From: Rhizophagus clarus
Taxonomy: Eukaryota; Glomeromycota; Glomeromycetes; Glomerales; Glomeraceae
Direction of reading: 5' to 3'
Assembly: GCA_015698045.1 (NCBI GenBank)
Contig: BLAL01000073.1
Location: forward strand, 186,001 to 250,000
DNA: 64,000 nucleotides
The position numbers and the translations under genes were made by a program. Within the stretch, counting starts at the first letter, position 1; each line of letters starts with the position of its first letter. The notes under the pieces were generated by a model. That model searched no databases. It saw only the letters and a list, made by a program, of their open reading frames with translations, and was not told the DNA's origin. Below, one piece after another: positions 23,247 to 35,681 of this stretch.

Positions 23247-25377
23247 ATATTTTTCATAAGAATAAAAATGAATGGTTTTAAATAAAGTATTGTAATCCGA
23301 TAAATAATATCATAACTTAAAATTTTCATTTTATTTAATTTTACTGAAAGTAACCACGGTGAACCGGTTAGTCACAACTCACAAAGGTATGCATATTATA
23401 CGTGGAGTTATGATCTAAGGAAATGTAATTTGAGCATTGACATGCAGCACTTCTAGTGAAAGGAAAGTATGGGTATAATGCCTAAGGATATGTGGAATGA
23501 CACATTTTTAAGAGGTCCGTTTTAACGATTAATGACATGAAGTAGCAGGCTCCGGTGATGCGAGATTGACATGGTCAATATATGTGTCCAACGTGTAAGA
23601 TCCTTTGACGGTCTCGTAATTTTATCAGCACTTAACGTCTTGTCGGGTAAAATAAAGATCAAAGTTGGAGTACTCAGTTGTTTTTTTATAATCAAACACA
23701 ATTTTTTTGGAAAATTTTTACCTTTCAAACATGGCTGACTATGTATTCGATTTAAATTCTGATCGTCTAAGTAAGTGATATTTAGCGATCTTTGTGTTAT
23801 TCAACGCCACAATATCACATCACAGATGTGATATTTCACAATACTGTATTAAATACCGGTAATAAAAATTATTTATTTATTTTTTTTCGCGCCTTTTAAG
23901 ACTTTATAGCCTTATTTATGCATAGTGTAGAAATAGATTTGAAACATGACACTGGAGGTCTTGTGATCATTTAGTTCGTATCTGAACCCTAGCTTAATTT
24001 CGAGCAAATTCAAAGTTAATAATTATTAACTTTATAGATACCAGCATGATAAAGTAATTAATAATTTCTAGAACTTAATCATCAAACGAAATATTTCATA
24101 TTCAATAAAAATCTACTTGGTTTCTCGTCCCAATTATATGGATAACAACCATTATACGTTGTAAAACATCCTTCAGATGAAGAATACCTTCATTGCGTTC
24201 GTTTATTATGGTTCAAAATAATTCTTTATTAATAAAATTCCTAAAAATTAAATAATTTCATAAAAAAAATTAATTAGCTTCCAAAATTGTAATTTCCTCC
24301 AAAAGTCTAGTAGTTTTCAATTATTAATTTCCTGGATATCACTGACTTGCACAGGATCGAGTCTTATGTAAATGTTATTAGCGAATCAGATTTAAGTATT
24401 TTACTTAAAATGAGATCTTTTCATGCCCTTTTTATAAACATTTCTGTGTCTACTGCGGTTTTACTGTGCCTTAATTAATGACCAATTACTCCAATTTCCT
24501 TCCTAAACACCTTTGTTATAGTTTTACCTCTTTTCGGAGGGATTCTCCTACTTCAGCAGCTTAGTATAACCTCTTTTGGGGAACTATAACTATTCTATCT
24601 AAATTGTTCATTACCCACACTTTTCTATTAGATTAATTATCATATTCCTGGAAATCCTGACATTACAACGTATATCATTGTAACGTTTATGTTACTGTAA
24701 ACTTTGTTTTATGGGAAACAATCGTTAATGAAAGAGTAGTTTTCGTAAGTAAAAATTAAATAATCCAAGGTGAATCTGATAAAATCAAGAAATGTTACAT
24801 CTTTTCTCCCAATGTTATTATTATCTGTTAAAGTACTAATAGTTTTCTGGAAATAATGAACGGTGGTATATAACTTGTAACACTAAGAATAAGGGTGTTC
24901 CGTTGTTTCAGAACTTAGATACTGAATTCCAAGTTCCTTTGATCTTTGATATGTCATTTAGCAGGAATTACTATCTTGGCGCAGTGCATAATTACTTATA
25001 CGCGTATTACGTGTACTGATCGATTGATAAATTTCTAATAGTTTTTAGATAAATGAGTCATAACGTAGATGTGATAAATATCATGTGATTAAATCATACC
25101 GGTGGATTAAATCAATTATTATCAGTTATTTATTATTTATAAAAATTATAATTTAGAGTCATAATTTAGATGTGATAAATATAATGTGATTAAATCATAT
25201 CGGCTATAGATCATAATAATTTACGCGATCAATTATTTGTAAAATACGCAATTTCGTGATTACTCACAATTTATAACAAAATGTATGCAATGCTTAGTTA
25301 TATTATCATATTGATTTAAAACTCCATAAATATAGGTATTTCTCCTCATTTTTCTTAAAAAAATCTTTTTACTTCTA
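23247..25377. other. Intergenic DNA with a tandem duplication
   Basis: No gene is supported. A roughly 100-base segment is repeated at about 25055 and 25156 (GAGTCATAA, then AGATGTGATAAATAT, then GTGATTAAATCATA). An isolated ATG at 23731 (MADYVFDLNSDRLS before a GTAAGT) has no continuation that I can support. Confidence 0.4.
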
Positions 25378-25560
25378 ACATAAATTTTTCTAACAAATAT
25401 CTTTCTACATAAATTTTTCTAACAAATATCTTTCTACATAAATTTTTCTAACAAATATCTTTCTACATAAATTTTTCTAACAAATATCTTTCTACATAAA
25501 TTTTTTAACAAATATTTTTCTACATAAATTTTTCTAACAAATATCTTTCTACTAAAATTT
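25378..25560 (+). repeat. 29-base minisatellite, about six copies
   Basis: The unit reads approximately TAAATTTTTCTAACAAATAT followed by CTTTCTACA. Copies are nearly identical, with one 28-base variant near 25496. It ends just before a T-rich stretch. Confidence 0.9.
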
Positions 25561-25642
25561 TTTTCAAAATGTCTTTTGACCTTTGCCCTAATTTTGTACG
25601 TTCACCTTTGACTGAAATCTCTCTTAATAAGTGCTTTTCTTA

Positions 25643-25678
25643 TCACTACTCAATTGTGGAAACACAATTGAGTAGTGA
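25643..25678. repeat. Perfect 16-bp hairpin with GAAA loop
   Basis: The arms CACTACTCAATTGTG and its exact reverse complement flank GAAA, with one further T-A pair outside. No T-run follows that would suggest a terminator, and no gene is adjacent. Confidence 0.85.
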
Positions 25679-26334
25679 CTCAAATTTTATTTTCTCTTTT
25701 TACTTCTCTCTTATCTTTTATTTTGCTTTTTGTTTTATTTTATTATTTTTCTCAATTAATTGAAATTTCATTTAAAATTTTTTTAAAATTTATTCCTATT
25801 CTTTTGCTTGAATTTCTTCCTAGTTTTTTACTTGCTACTTTTGATTTAGCTATATATATATAATAGGGTATATTACCTTTTTATATATATAAATTTAATA
25901 TACATGGTTTATATCTCAAATCCTTATCCCTTTTTTATACCCATTAATCTTTAATTGGCAGTTCATCCTGTTTGGTTTTAACCAAACTGACTCTGAACTA
26001 CTATTTTTGTTATTTCCTTATTATTCCTTTGTACCATTCTTACCTTAATAACTTTATTTGGTACACTTATTCTTTTTTATTTATTTTATTTATTTTATAT
26101 CAACATATGGGATTTGGGTGTTTTTTATTTTAATTTATGATGGTTATAATTGATTCAAATGATGTGCGAATAAAAAAGGTATACAAAAGGTATGCTGAAT
26201 TAGAATTTATCAATTCTTTAGTCTTTTTTTATTATTAATTTAAACATTTTTTTCTAATTATATTCTTTATTTTAGATGTAAAATCCAGCAAAGTTTTACT
26301 GCTCTATTTATTCGTTAAAAAAAAAGTACATTTT
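25679..26334. other. T-rich intergenic DNA
   Basis: Pyrimidine-rich on the plus strand. The two short open frames within it are low complexity and are not annotated as genes. Confidence 0.35.
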
Positions 26335-26545
26335 CACAATTCTATTTATTCAAAATTTTGGTTCTATATCTTTATCTCAAGAAAATACATCTACCTGTGG
26401 AGAATATGGCACCAAAAAGATAAATCACAAATTGTTTACAATTCTACATATTCAAGATTTTGGACCTAAGTATTTATTTCAAGAAAATACATCCAATTGT
26501 GGAGAATATGGGACCAAAAAAAAAAAGACAAATCACAAATCTGCA
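26335..26545 (+). repeat. Tandem duplication of about 105 bases
   Basis: Two diverged copies share CAATTCTA..TATTCAA.ATTTTGG, CAAGAAAATACATC and TGTGGAGAATATGG, followed by an A-rich run and AAATCACAAAT. The second copy has a longer A tract. Confidence 0.75.
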
Positions 26546-26894
26546 TTTTGACAAGAGAAATTAAATAAGGATAATATTTATTAATGCTCCTTGAAGTCTT
26601 CTCATGGAGGAAATTAAAGGTCTGCAGAAATAATGACATTCCTTAGTGAAAGACAAAGATCTACAGAAGTGACGAATGAATTATACAAATATAATGCAAC
26701 TATTCGTAAACACACAGGAATCTTAGGATCCTTGGTAAAAAGAAAAGCTCTTCCAATATATTGAGCAAAGATTTATTTGTTGATATTTTAAAATATATTT
26801 ATACATTATTCTCCTTGCGAATCATCATATATTTTGGATAAAGGAGAAACAAATGATTGGAAGAAATAGAGCAAATAGAGCAGCTGGAGAAGTG
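26546..26894. other. Intergenic spacer
   Basis: No gene is visible. Confidence 0.3.
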
Positions 26895-27045
26895 TTGAAA
26901 ATAATGATCACAAAAAGAAAAAAAAAAAAAATATTAGATTATAATTTGAAAATAATGACCGCACAAAAAAAAAAAAAAATTTAGATTATAATATTTGAAA
27001 ATAATAATCACAAAAGAAAAAAAAAATTAGATTATAATTTAAGAA
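26895..27045 (+). repeat. A-rich tandem repeat, three copies of about 50 bases
   Basis: Each copy has GAAAATAATGATCAC or a variant, a run of 9-15 A, and TTAGATTATAATTT. The copies differ mainly in A-tract length. Confidence 0.75.
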
Positions 27046-28052
27046 ATAACTAACTATTAAATGAAAATAATAGGTGGGAAAGATAATGAAAATCTTATAA
27101 TCACGAAAAAAAAATTTAATGTTGATGGGAAAAATAAAAATTTTTATTTAGAATAACATCAATTTTATGATTATATTTTAAAATTACTCTTTAAAAATAT
27201 AATTTACATTTTGTATATAAGTATTGGTAGAGTGGAAATAAAATAATATTTATGAATTATTTTTTGCCGAAATACTAATTGCTTCTAGCATAAGAAAATA
27301 ATTCCGATTGATAATTAAAGTAACAATTTTTAAAAAAAAATTCTTGAGAATTTTTCTTAATATCGCTTAAATTAAAACTGTCCTCGAGAAAAATTTGCGC
27401 GAATTTTTCTTGATACTGCTTATTTAATTTACTAGCTAAATTGGGTTTATATTAATAACCTTTTTCAATTACAATAATATTTGTAATATAACAATCATTT
27501 TATGGGCATTTTATTATAATGATTATTTTTTTTTTATAATAAAATAATAAGAAGTATTGACATTAACAATAAAGAATATTAAAAAATCGACTTAATTGTT
27601 ATCCAATACATTGAAAAATATCTCAATAATTTAATTTATTTTATTTTTATGAATACGGATATGAACGCAGATCTTGTTGCAGGTAAAGTGATATAATTGT
27701 ACCAGCATCCCGAAATTAATGTGCATAAAACAAATTAAAATATTCCGTTGGACAATTTGACATTCTTCAGTTGTTCAGTATCAATTCATGTAGTATTTGA
27801 GTTGTCAATTATCCATTGTGTTTTTCGTACGATCCAATAATATTATTTCAGGAACTAAATTTGTTCTAATCGAATAACAAAATTATATAACGTATATTGA
27901 TTAATAAATCTGACAAGTTTGTAACGTTGTTTTTTATAATGAAATGCAGTAATATTAAATTTGTGAGAAATGACTAGCTATAATATATAAAAGAAAATTA
28001 ACATCAATAAAACCTTTTCTTGAGAGTGTTGAGTAATGTCAAAGAAAAGGCG
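27046..28052. other. Intergenic spacer
   Basis: AT-rich DNA leading to the promoter-like box of the following relic. No gene is visible. Confidence 0.35.
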
Positions 28053-28250
28053 GAACCGGTTTTTATTACATTCGGATCACCTTGGTCACACAACTGTCGC
28101 ACCGAATCAATCCTATTCATTAATAATGGTTAATAAGTTTTAAAATTCTTTCAAAATTTTAGATGACAAAGAATATTGTGACATTATAATTGAAGTTGGC
28201 TCATATGGTTATTTTAAATTACCGTTCTCTTTATTTAAAAGAATATATTA
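28053..28250 (+). pseudogene. Promoter plus truncated BTB exon relic
   Basis: A good CCGGATC-type box (GAACCGGTTTTTATTACATTCGGATCAC split by one substitution, then GGTCACAC) is followed by a start-like ATGGTTAATAAG at 28126. Compressed BTB sequence ends near LNYRSLYLKEY. Frameshifts and the absence of all downstream domains show it is a fragment. It shows that promoter and first exon were copied together. Confidence 0.75.
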
Positions 28251-28574
28251 AATTATTAAATGTTTTATCTTAAAATTTTCTAACAATTTTAAAAATTTTA
28301 CGTTGTATAAATGAAAAAAACTATAAGTTCAATAATGTTATCTCCGTGATAATGTAATATTAAAAATGCAAATATAACATATAGCAAACAAAAGCAAGGA
28401 TTTTAAAAAAGTTTAATAAATTATAATAGAAAATTACTCATACCCATTTCTTTTTTTAGAATAAACTCCATTTGGTATTACAAAATCTTATTACTTCATA
28501 GCAGAAACGAGATATAAGATCAACATTTCCCTATTCAAATTGAGAACTTGTGTTAAACCATTTTGTATAACATC
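28251..28574. other. Short spacer
   Basis: AT-rich DNA. No gene is visible. Confidence 0.3.
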
Positions 28575-28672
28575 GGAATCGGTTTTATTACATCCGGATC
28601 AACTACTTCCTCACGCCACATGCATTTATAAAGGTTGCTGGAATACTAGCAATGGATACGATCTGCAACAAC
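28575..28672 (+). promoter_or_regulatory. CCGGATC-box promoter module
   Basis: TTTTATTACATCCGGATC, a CACGCCAC segment, TTTATAAAGG (TATA-like) at 28625, and GATACGATCTGCAACAAC at 28655-28672 precede the ATG at 28699. The spacing matches the other family members. Confidence 0.62.
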
Positions 28673-28698
28673 CCTCTATTCTTTCTACCTCAGTTATA

Positions 28699-30332
28699 AT
28701 GGCAGACAATAAATTTTTATCAAAGTTGACTCAAAATTTATTCGAAATCCTAAATGATGATGAATATTATGATATTATAATTGAAGTTGGTAGTGACCCT
28801 CACGTAAAATTTTTTCGGGCTCACATGGTTATTTTAAATTATCGTTCTCCTTATTTAAAAAGAATTTTATCGACCAATAAAAAGAAAAAGGATGGAACTT
28901 TAACACATATTAAATTACCAAATATTCTACCCGAAACCTTTCAAATAATTTTAATGTAAGAAAGAATTAAATTAATTGTTTTTATTTAGATTATTATTTT
29001 TATAACTTTATTTATAAATTTTATCAACGGGGTTTTTTTCATTTTAGGTATATTTATAGCGGAAAGCTTTTTTTGAAAGATTATGATATTTTGGAAATTA
29101 TTAAAATCTTGGTTGCCGCTAATGAACTTAATCTTCAGGAGTTAATTCCTTATTTACAATTATTCTTGATTAGAAACAAAACGAAATGGATTGAGCAAAA
29201 TTTTAACTTGATATACCAAACGAGCTTCAAAAATGACTCTTTCTTGGAACTCCGGAAATTCTGTACAGAGTTAATATCTGGACAACCAGAAAAAGTCTTT
29301 AATTCACCCGATTTTACTTCGATCCCAGAAAAAGCTTTAATCTCTCTTATTCAGAATAAAAATCTTCAAATGAGTAAAGTTCAAGTTTGGGAACATGTTC
29401 TTAAATGGGGTATTGCTCAGAATCCTGAACTTAGTTCAGATCCTTCAAATTATTCAAATAATGATTTTAATGCTTTAAAAAATACTTTACGTCAATGTAT
29501 CCCTTTTATTAAGTTTACTGAATTTACTTCTAAAGAATTTTTGAATAAGGTATACCCATATAAAAAAATTATTCCTGAAGATCTACATGAAAATTTAATT
29601 AAATATTTTTTGGATCATGATTATGAACCTAAGAAAGAGTCAGTACCACATTTAACCAAAAATGAAGTTAAGCTTAAGAGTATTGATTCAAAAATTATTA
29701 CAATTCAACATGCCGAATTAATCTCAAAATGGGTTGATAAATTAGAGATTACGAATAAGTTAGAAAATTCTTATGAATTTAAATTAATTCTTCGTGGACG
29801 TCGTGATGAATACATTGGTCAGCAGTTTCATAAAATTTGTGATAATCAATCTCGCACTGTAACGGTTTTTAAAGTTATAGGTAGCGATGAAATTCTTGGA
29901 GGATATAATCCAATTGAATGGAAACGTAATAGTGAAATTCCCGAAAGTTATGATACTACTAAAGATAGTTTTATTTTCTCTTTTAAAAATGATGATGTTA
30001 AAAATCATATTTTAAGTCGTGTGAAGGATGAAGAGTATGCTATAAATAATCGTTGGTGTGGACCATCTTTTGGTCGTAGCGACCTTATTATTTTTAGACT
30101 TAGTGCAATGGGACGTTTAATAGATGGTGTGAATAGCATTATTAGTTCAATTAGTCGTCTTTCACAATCAAGAGGTATTAATCTTTCACCATCAAGAGAT
30201 ACTAATCATTCACAATCAAGAGCTTTTGGACTCTATTGTAAAGCGAACTCTTACGAAAAGCCGATTAGGGAAACAGAAAATTATTCTGATATAGAAGAGT
30301 ATGAAATATTTAAGATTATAAAAGTTATTTAG
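28699..30332 (+). CDS. BTB-BACK-TLDc protein with C-terminal insertion (two exons, 513 aa)
   Basis: Exons are 28699-28955 and 29048-30332, with a 92-base intron. It is the longest member of the array. The start MADNKFLSKLTQNLFEIL aligns with its paralogs; the in-frame ATG at 28540 lies upstream of the promoter box and is not used. BACK has VWEHVLKWGIAQNPEL. The linker is FLDHDYEPKKESVPHL, shared with the gene at 40 kb. The TLDc start differs (FKLILRGRRDEYIGQQFHKIC: SRDGF becomes RRDEY). After GPSFGRSDL an insertion of about 35 residues rich in Ser and Arg carries three imperfect copies of an SQSR/SPSRDTN motif. The domain then closes normally (SYEKPIRETE, EEYEIFKI). Confidence 0.92.
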
Positions 30333-30864
30333 CTAGCTTTAAATGATTTAAGTATATTATTTAATTATAAAATTGTTTCAATTGAAGAAATTAAATAATT
30401 TTATCACTGAACATTCTATCACATGATGCCTGATTATACATAAGAGACAACCTATATCATCTGATAAACTACTTTAAAATGTTTACCTTTCTAAAAACTA
30501 TTAATTGGGAAATGTTTAATAAATTATTCTTAATTCTTATCATCATCATGATATTAATTGTTTGAAATTCAATGTAACTGATTATTCTGAAAACTAAGCA
30601 TAAACTCGATTATAATGGCCTACAAAAATTTCGAAATTATAAAAGATGATGAGTTTTTTAGCTTGTAATATTTTAAACTATTATTTTCAAAGAATTGCAA
30701 ATCTTGTTTCAAGAGAGATATGTGACAAATTATCCTTTAATATTTAGTTTCTCTTTATGAAAGTCGGATGCTTAAAGAACTTCATTTTATTTAAACTGGA
30801 TAAAATATACAACTGATCTATTGTATTGTCGGCATAAATCGATTATAATAAGCTCTTTATTTAT
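30333..30864. other. Downstream spacer
   Basis: No gene is visible. It ends at the 8-base target duplication TTATTTAT of the following mobile element. Confidence 0.35.
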
Positions 30865-31088
30865 AGGACCCCGAAATATACATAAAAAGGTCAGGTCCGG
30901 GTTCGCGTACAATGAATCAAAAAAATTGCGTAGATCTTTCCTTTTATAGATAGTTCCGACCAAAATTATATTACCGATATTAGAAACTGGCTGAAATTAT
31001 CGTAATTCTGGCCCTGAAAAAATGCGTACAGCCATTAGTAAATTTTTTTTGGCTGGATCTGACCTCTGTATATATATTTCGGGGTCCT
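30865..31088. mobile_element. AGGACCCC family non-autonomous DNA transposon (224 bp)
   Basis: Terminal inverted repeats of about 34 bases with mismatches begin AGGACCCCGAAATATA and end in its near-complement TATATTTCGGGGTCCT. A perfect 8-base target-site duplication TTATTTAT lies at 30857-30864 and 31089-31096. There is no coding capacity. Eight-base duplications are typical of hAT elements, so this is a likely hAT-type MITE. Confidence 0.85.
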
Positions 31089-31964
31089 TTATTTATGCAT
31101 AAAATGAACGTAATAGCTATATAAATTTTTTGAAAGACTACATACTATAAAATCTTGGGAACGTTGTCCATTCACGTGATCATAGGCCAATAAATTCACA
31201 ACTTTTTGTTGTATAATTATACTGTACATATTCTTTTTTTCTCCAGGCTCATTATTATTTTTAAATAATTTTTGTAACTTTATATTTAAGCACCATACAT
31301 ATTTTCTAATATTTCAATTTTACTTATTCCTCAAAAAGAAATTAAGATTTGCTGGTTACGATATAATTTATAATTTATTACTATCTGCGCTCTTTAAACA
31401 CATCTGTTAAAAAAAAATTAGTAATATAAATCTCAAATTTTGTACCAGTGATTTTCGGGTAATGTAAAATTTAATGATTTGCATAATTGAAATATCACAA
31501 AAATACTAATTTATTCATACAGTGTTTAAAACATTATTATTTATAAATAAAATTATAAAATAAATAACAGTTATATTAGAAAAATGGTAATGTCCGGATA
31601 AGTTTAAATTTTGGCCGGAATTAAATAGGTAGTTTGGCCAGAATTAAGAAAATCCGGGTTTACATTCTGAACCCGGACCGGCCCGGAAATTTGTTAAGAA
31701 CAGGCTAGCCCAGCCCGTTGCAGGCCTCTAATGTAGCGTATTGTTTTTGATTATTTCAAGTCGCTGCTGCGGCTAAGTTAGTACGTAGGGAGATTGCATC
31801 AAATTATGCAGTTCTTGCAAACAAGATGTAACGGTGAAACATACATCTATATTTATTAATTACCTTAATAAAGGATTGCGTGTCACTGAATTAACATAAA
31901 AATATTTATAAATGGTTTACTTCTTCGTACTTAATTAAGTGCATCATTACATAAAGACAAAAAA
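31089..31964. other. Intergenic DNA, possibly with repeat fragments
   Basis: The region 31595-31735 is unusually C+G rich and contains GGCCGGAATTAA twice with variation and several CCGG-rich segments. It may be a fragmentary mobile element, but I could not define its ends. No gene is visible. Confidence 0.35.
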
Positions 31965-32746
31965 AGGTTCGTGCATATATGGTCGTTTCAAATTATTGTT
32001 CTCCTTATTTGGGAAGAATTTTATCGACTAATAAAAGGACTTTAAAGCATATTAAGTTATCAAATATTTTATTGACATCTTTCAAACGATATTAATGTAA
32101 ACTATTCATTATAATAAATGAATAAATACTAGTTGATTTATAAATTTATTTTTAATTTTTGAACGGTTTATTCTAGATATATTTATGGTGGAAGAACTTC
32201 AATCTTTTTTGCGGAACAGAACGGATGGAGCAAAATTATAATCTAATATATTAAACGAATTCTGATATAGTTTTTCCTTAGATCTCCAATATTTTGCACT
32301 AAACTATTTGCCTGGTTTTACTTCAATTTCAGAAAATACTTTCATTTCTTTTACTCGACACAATAATCTTCAGGTGAGTGAAGCTCAAATTTGGTAATAC
32401 GTTCTTAAATAGATATTACCCAGAATTTCGAACTGTTCTAGATCCTTCAAGCTATTCAAATGATGATTTTAATGCTCTAAAAAATAATTTATAACATCCA
32501 TTCCTTTAATTAAATTTACGGTTATTACTGAAGACCTACATAATAATTTAATTAAATATTTTTTGGGATCATGATTATGAGCCAAAGAAAAAGTCGGTTC
32601 CACATTTAATCAATAGAAGTTAAGTCGAAGAGTATAGATTCGAAAATTATTACGCAATATACTGAATTAATCTCAAAATGGATTGTTAAATTGGAGATTT
32701 CGGACAAGTTGAAAAACTCGTGAGTTTAAATTAATTCTTCGTTGTG
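31965..32746 (+). pseudogene. BTB-BACK-linker relic
   Basis: Degenerate sequence follows the family order: BTB (SPYLGRILSTNK, IKLSNILL) at about 31980-32097, the junction YIYGG at 32176, BACK pieces to about 32480, the linker DYEPKKKSVPHL near 32576, and the IDSKIITQ segment at 32635. It stops just where TLDc should begin. Many frameshifts and a gap in the first part of BACK are evident. It immediately precedes an intact member. Confidence 0.8.
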
Positions 32747-32832
32747 TTTTGCTATCAGATATGAAAACACGCGTAAACTTTTTACCTTGTACCGAACACA
32801 ATTGTTTAGTGCTAACCATTTTTATATATCAT

Positions 32833-32936
32833 CGGAACTATTTTTTAATACATCCGGATCATCCACTGTCATACCGCCACATTGCATTCTATAAAGGGTT
32901 CTGGAGTGCAGAGTATGGATATGATCTACAATAATA
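32833..32936 (+). promoter_or_regulatory. CCGGATC-box promoter module
   Basis: AATACATCCGGATCATC, TGTCATACCGCCAC, TCTATAAAGGG (TATA-like) and GATATGATCTACAATAATA at 32918-32936 precede the ATG at 32966. Confidence 0.62.
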
Positions 32937-32965
32937 TTCTACTGTACACTTGCTTTACTTCAAAC

Positions 32966-34486
32966 ATGATGAATAGTTATAAACTTTTATCAAAGTTATC
33001 TCAAAATTTACTCGAAATTTTAGACGATGAAGAATATTATGATATTACAATTGAAGTTGGTAATGATCCTCATGTAAAAGTTTTTCGTGCTCATATGGTT
33101 ATCTTAAATTATCGTTCTCCCTATTTGAGAAGAATTTTGTCAACTAATAAGAAGAAAAATGATGGAACTTTAACGCATATTAAATTACCAAATATTTCGG
33201 CTGAAACTTTTTTAATAATTTTAAAGTATTAATTGTTATAGATTAATTATTGTTTTATAAATTCTTTCAATTTTTTTAACTTTTATCAACGATTTTCTAT
33301 TTTTAGGTATATTTATAACGGAAAGCTTCCTTTGAAAGAATATGATATTTTAGATATCATTAAAATCTTGACTGCTGCTAGTGAACTTAATCTTGAGGAA
33401 CTAATTTCCTATATACAATTGTTTTTGATTAAAAATGAAACTAAATGGATGGAACAAAATTTTAATTTGATATACCAAATGAGTTTCAATAATGATTCAT
33501 TCTTGGATCTCCAAAAATTTTGCACAGAGTTAATATCTAAACAACCAGAAAAAGTTTTCAATTCAACTGATTTTGCTTTGATTCCAGAAAAAGCTTTAAT
33601 ATCTCTTATTCAACATGATAATCTTCAATTTAGTGAGGTTCAAGTTTGGGAATATGTGCTTAAGTGGGGAATTGCTCAATATCCTGAACTTAGTTCAGAT
33701 CCTTCAAATTATTCAAGTAATGATTTTAATGCTTTGAAAAATACTTTACAACAATTTATTCCTTTAATTAAATTTACTGAATTTACTCCTAAAGAATTCC
33801 TGGATAAAGTATTTCCATATAGGAAGGTTATTCCTGAGGAGTTAAATGAAAGTTTTATTAAATATTTTTTGGATTATAATTCTCATTCAAATAAAACGCC
33901 AGAACCGCGGACAATCATAAGAAGAGTTAGGGGTATTGATTCAAAAATTATTACCCAACAACATGCTGAAATAATCTCAAAATGGGTTGATAGATTAGAG
34001 ATTATGGATAAATTAAAAAATTCATATAAATTCAACTTAATTCATCGTGGATCTCGTGACGGATTTACGTCTAATCGATTTCATGATTTGTGTGGAAGTA
34101 GTTCTAATACTATAACAGTTATTAAAGTGAAAGGTAGTAATGAAATTCTTGGAGGGTATAGTCCAATTGAGTGGAAAGGAAAGTTTCTTTATGGTTATGG
34201 TATTACCAATGATAGTTTTATTTTCTCTTTTAATAATGATAATATTGAAGATTGTATTTTAAGTCGTGTAAAGGATGAAAAGTTTGCTACATATATTAAC
34301 TTTGAGTATGGTCCATCATTTGGTTATAGTGACCTTATAATATATGAATATATCAATCTCCTTAAAATAAAAGAAGAATTTAGCTATTGTTATTGCATTA
34401 AATCTTCTTATGAAAAACCTATTAGAAAAACGAAATCTTTTTTTAGCGTAGAAGAATATGAAGTATTTCAGATTACAAAAGATTAG
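32966..34486 (+). CDS. BTB-BACK-TLDc protein (two exons, 479 aa)
   Basis: Exons are 32966-33225 and 33307-34486, with an 81-base intron (GTATTA..TTTTAG). Two adjacent ATGs start it (32966 and 32969). The second aligns with the paralogs, but either gives the same domains. The N-terminus NSYKLLSKLSQN replaces the usual ADNK. Exon 1 ends LKY rather than LRY at the junction. The linker FLDYNSHSNKTPEPRTI resembles the 9 kb gene. The TLDc start is IHRGSRDGFTSNRFHDLC with a distinctive GSSSN, then EILGGYSPIEWK and YGPSFGYSDL, and the conserved EEYEVFQI end. It belongs by motif to the same subgroup as the genes at 9 and 29 kb. Confidence 0.92.
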
Positions 34487-35681
34487 AATTTATATATAGT
34501 TACGTCATCGAATTAGGATAATTTATTTTAAATCATTAAATAGTCAAATTTGACATTAGAATAGGTGAAATTATATGTAGCTAAATAGTAAAGCGGATAA
34601 TAAATTTCGTTTATCATCACTATATTATTATATTCTGTTTCAGATTTAATAATTTCGAAATGTTTTTAACGTCTAAATATAGTAGAAAATCATGATAAAT
34701 TTGAGTTTAAAAAGATTTATTTTGATTATAAACAAAAAAATCCAAACTTTGTAAATAGGTACTGTACATAGTAATTAGGTAATACTAACGAAATTATGAT
34801 CCGAGTTAAAAAAACAAACTCACAAAATATGATTAATAAAGATATTTTTGTCTTTAAAAATATTTAAAATATTTGTTTATCAATTTCAGTTTCTTCTTAT
34901 CATTTCTTTTTAACATTATTACTTTAATAACTTAATATATATAAAATATTTGAAAAACTAAATATTAACCGTAAAATTTAAATAATAAAGCAATGTTATT
35001 TAAGTGATGAAGTTTTAACGAAATTTTTAAATATTCTATTTTTTTTTTCTTTGCATATGAAACGCACATTCCTTTATTAATTGCACAAATACATGAACAA
35101 ATCATAAAGAGAAGTACGTAGTTTGAGAATATGTAAAACATGAACTCTCTCTATCTATTTATAATGAGCTACAACAATATAATAAGAATATTGCGTAAGA
35201 TCCCACTACTAGTGGGATCTTATAATGAGCTACAAGTCCACTACTGATATCTAATGAAAATAAAGACATATATATTCCTAATCTTTCCAAGCACTACAAA
35301 AAAAAAAATCTATCTAATTGCACTAATAAATTACAAATAAAAAAAATAAAACTCAACAATCCAACTTCTGATCATTAATCCAACTCTAAATAGGCTTGAA
35401 TCTCGTCATTGGCTTGCACTTACTCTTTCTTGGATTTCCCATTGGAAAGCACAAATTTCCATCCTACTTCCATATGCCAAGTTCTAATTAGTTATCCATA
35501 AATATATAAGTGTTACCAGTTAGTAACGGTATTTTTAAGTTTAAACTTAGTAACGTTCAGATTTTACTTCGTCCAATGATTTTTGTTTATATTTTGCAAT
35601 ATTGAATTTTGATATACAAAAATTATCAAATTAAGTTATAATTTTATACAGTAAAACTTTATATACTGTCCAAAAAAAAAA
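34487..35681. other. Intergenic DNA with a small palindrome
   Basis: No gene is visible. A near-palindromic AGATCCCACTACTAGTGGGATCT-like unit (arms AGATCCCACTA) lies at 35198-35220, and a 15-base direct repeat TATAATGAGCTACAA occurs at about 35160 and 35221. Confidence 0.45.

Noticed and set aside
23731..23772. ATG with MADYVFDLNSDRLS followed by GTAAGT, as a first exon
   Set aside because: No downstream exon or family similarity was found. The MAD start alone is not enough.
25569..25863. Two overlapping open frames rich in Phe and Leu
   Set aside because: They are low-complexity pyrimidine-rich DNA, and one is interrupted by the perfect hairpin.
35198..35220. Palindrome with AGATCCCACTA arms as a mobile element
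   Set aside because: It is short. Nearby direct repeats of TATAATGAGCTACAA flank it, but no terminal structure or second copy was seen.
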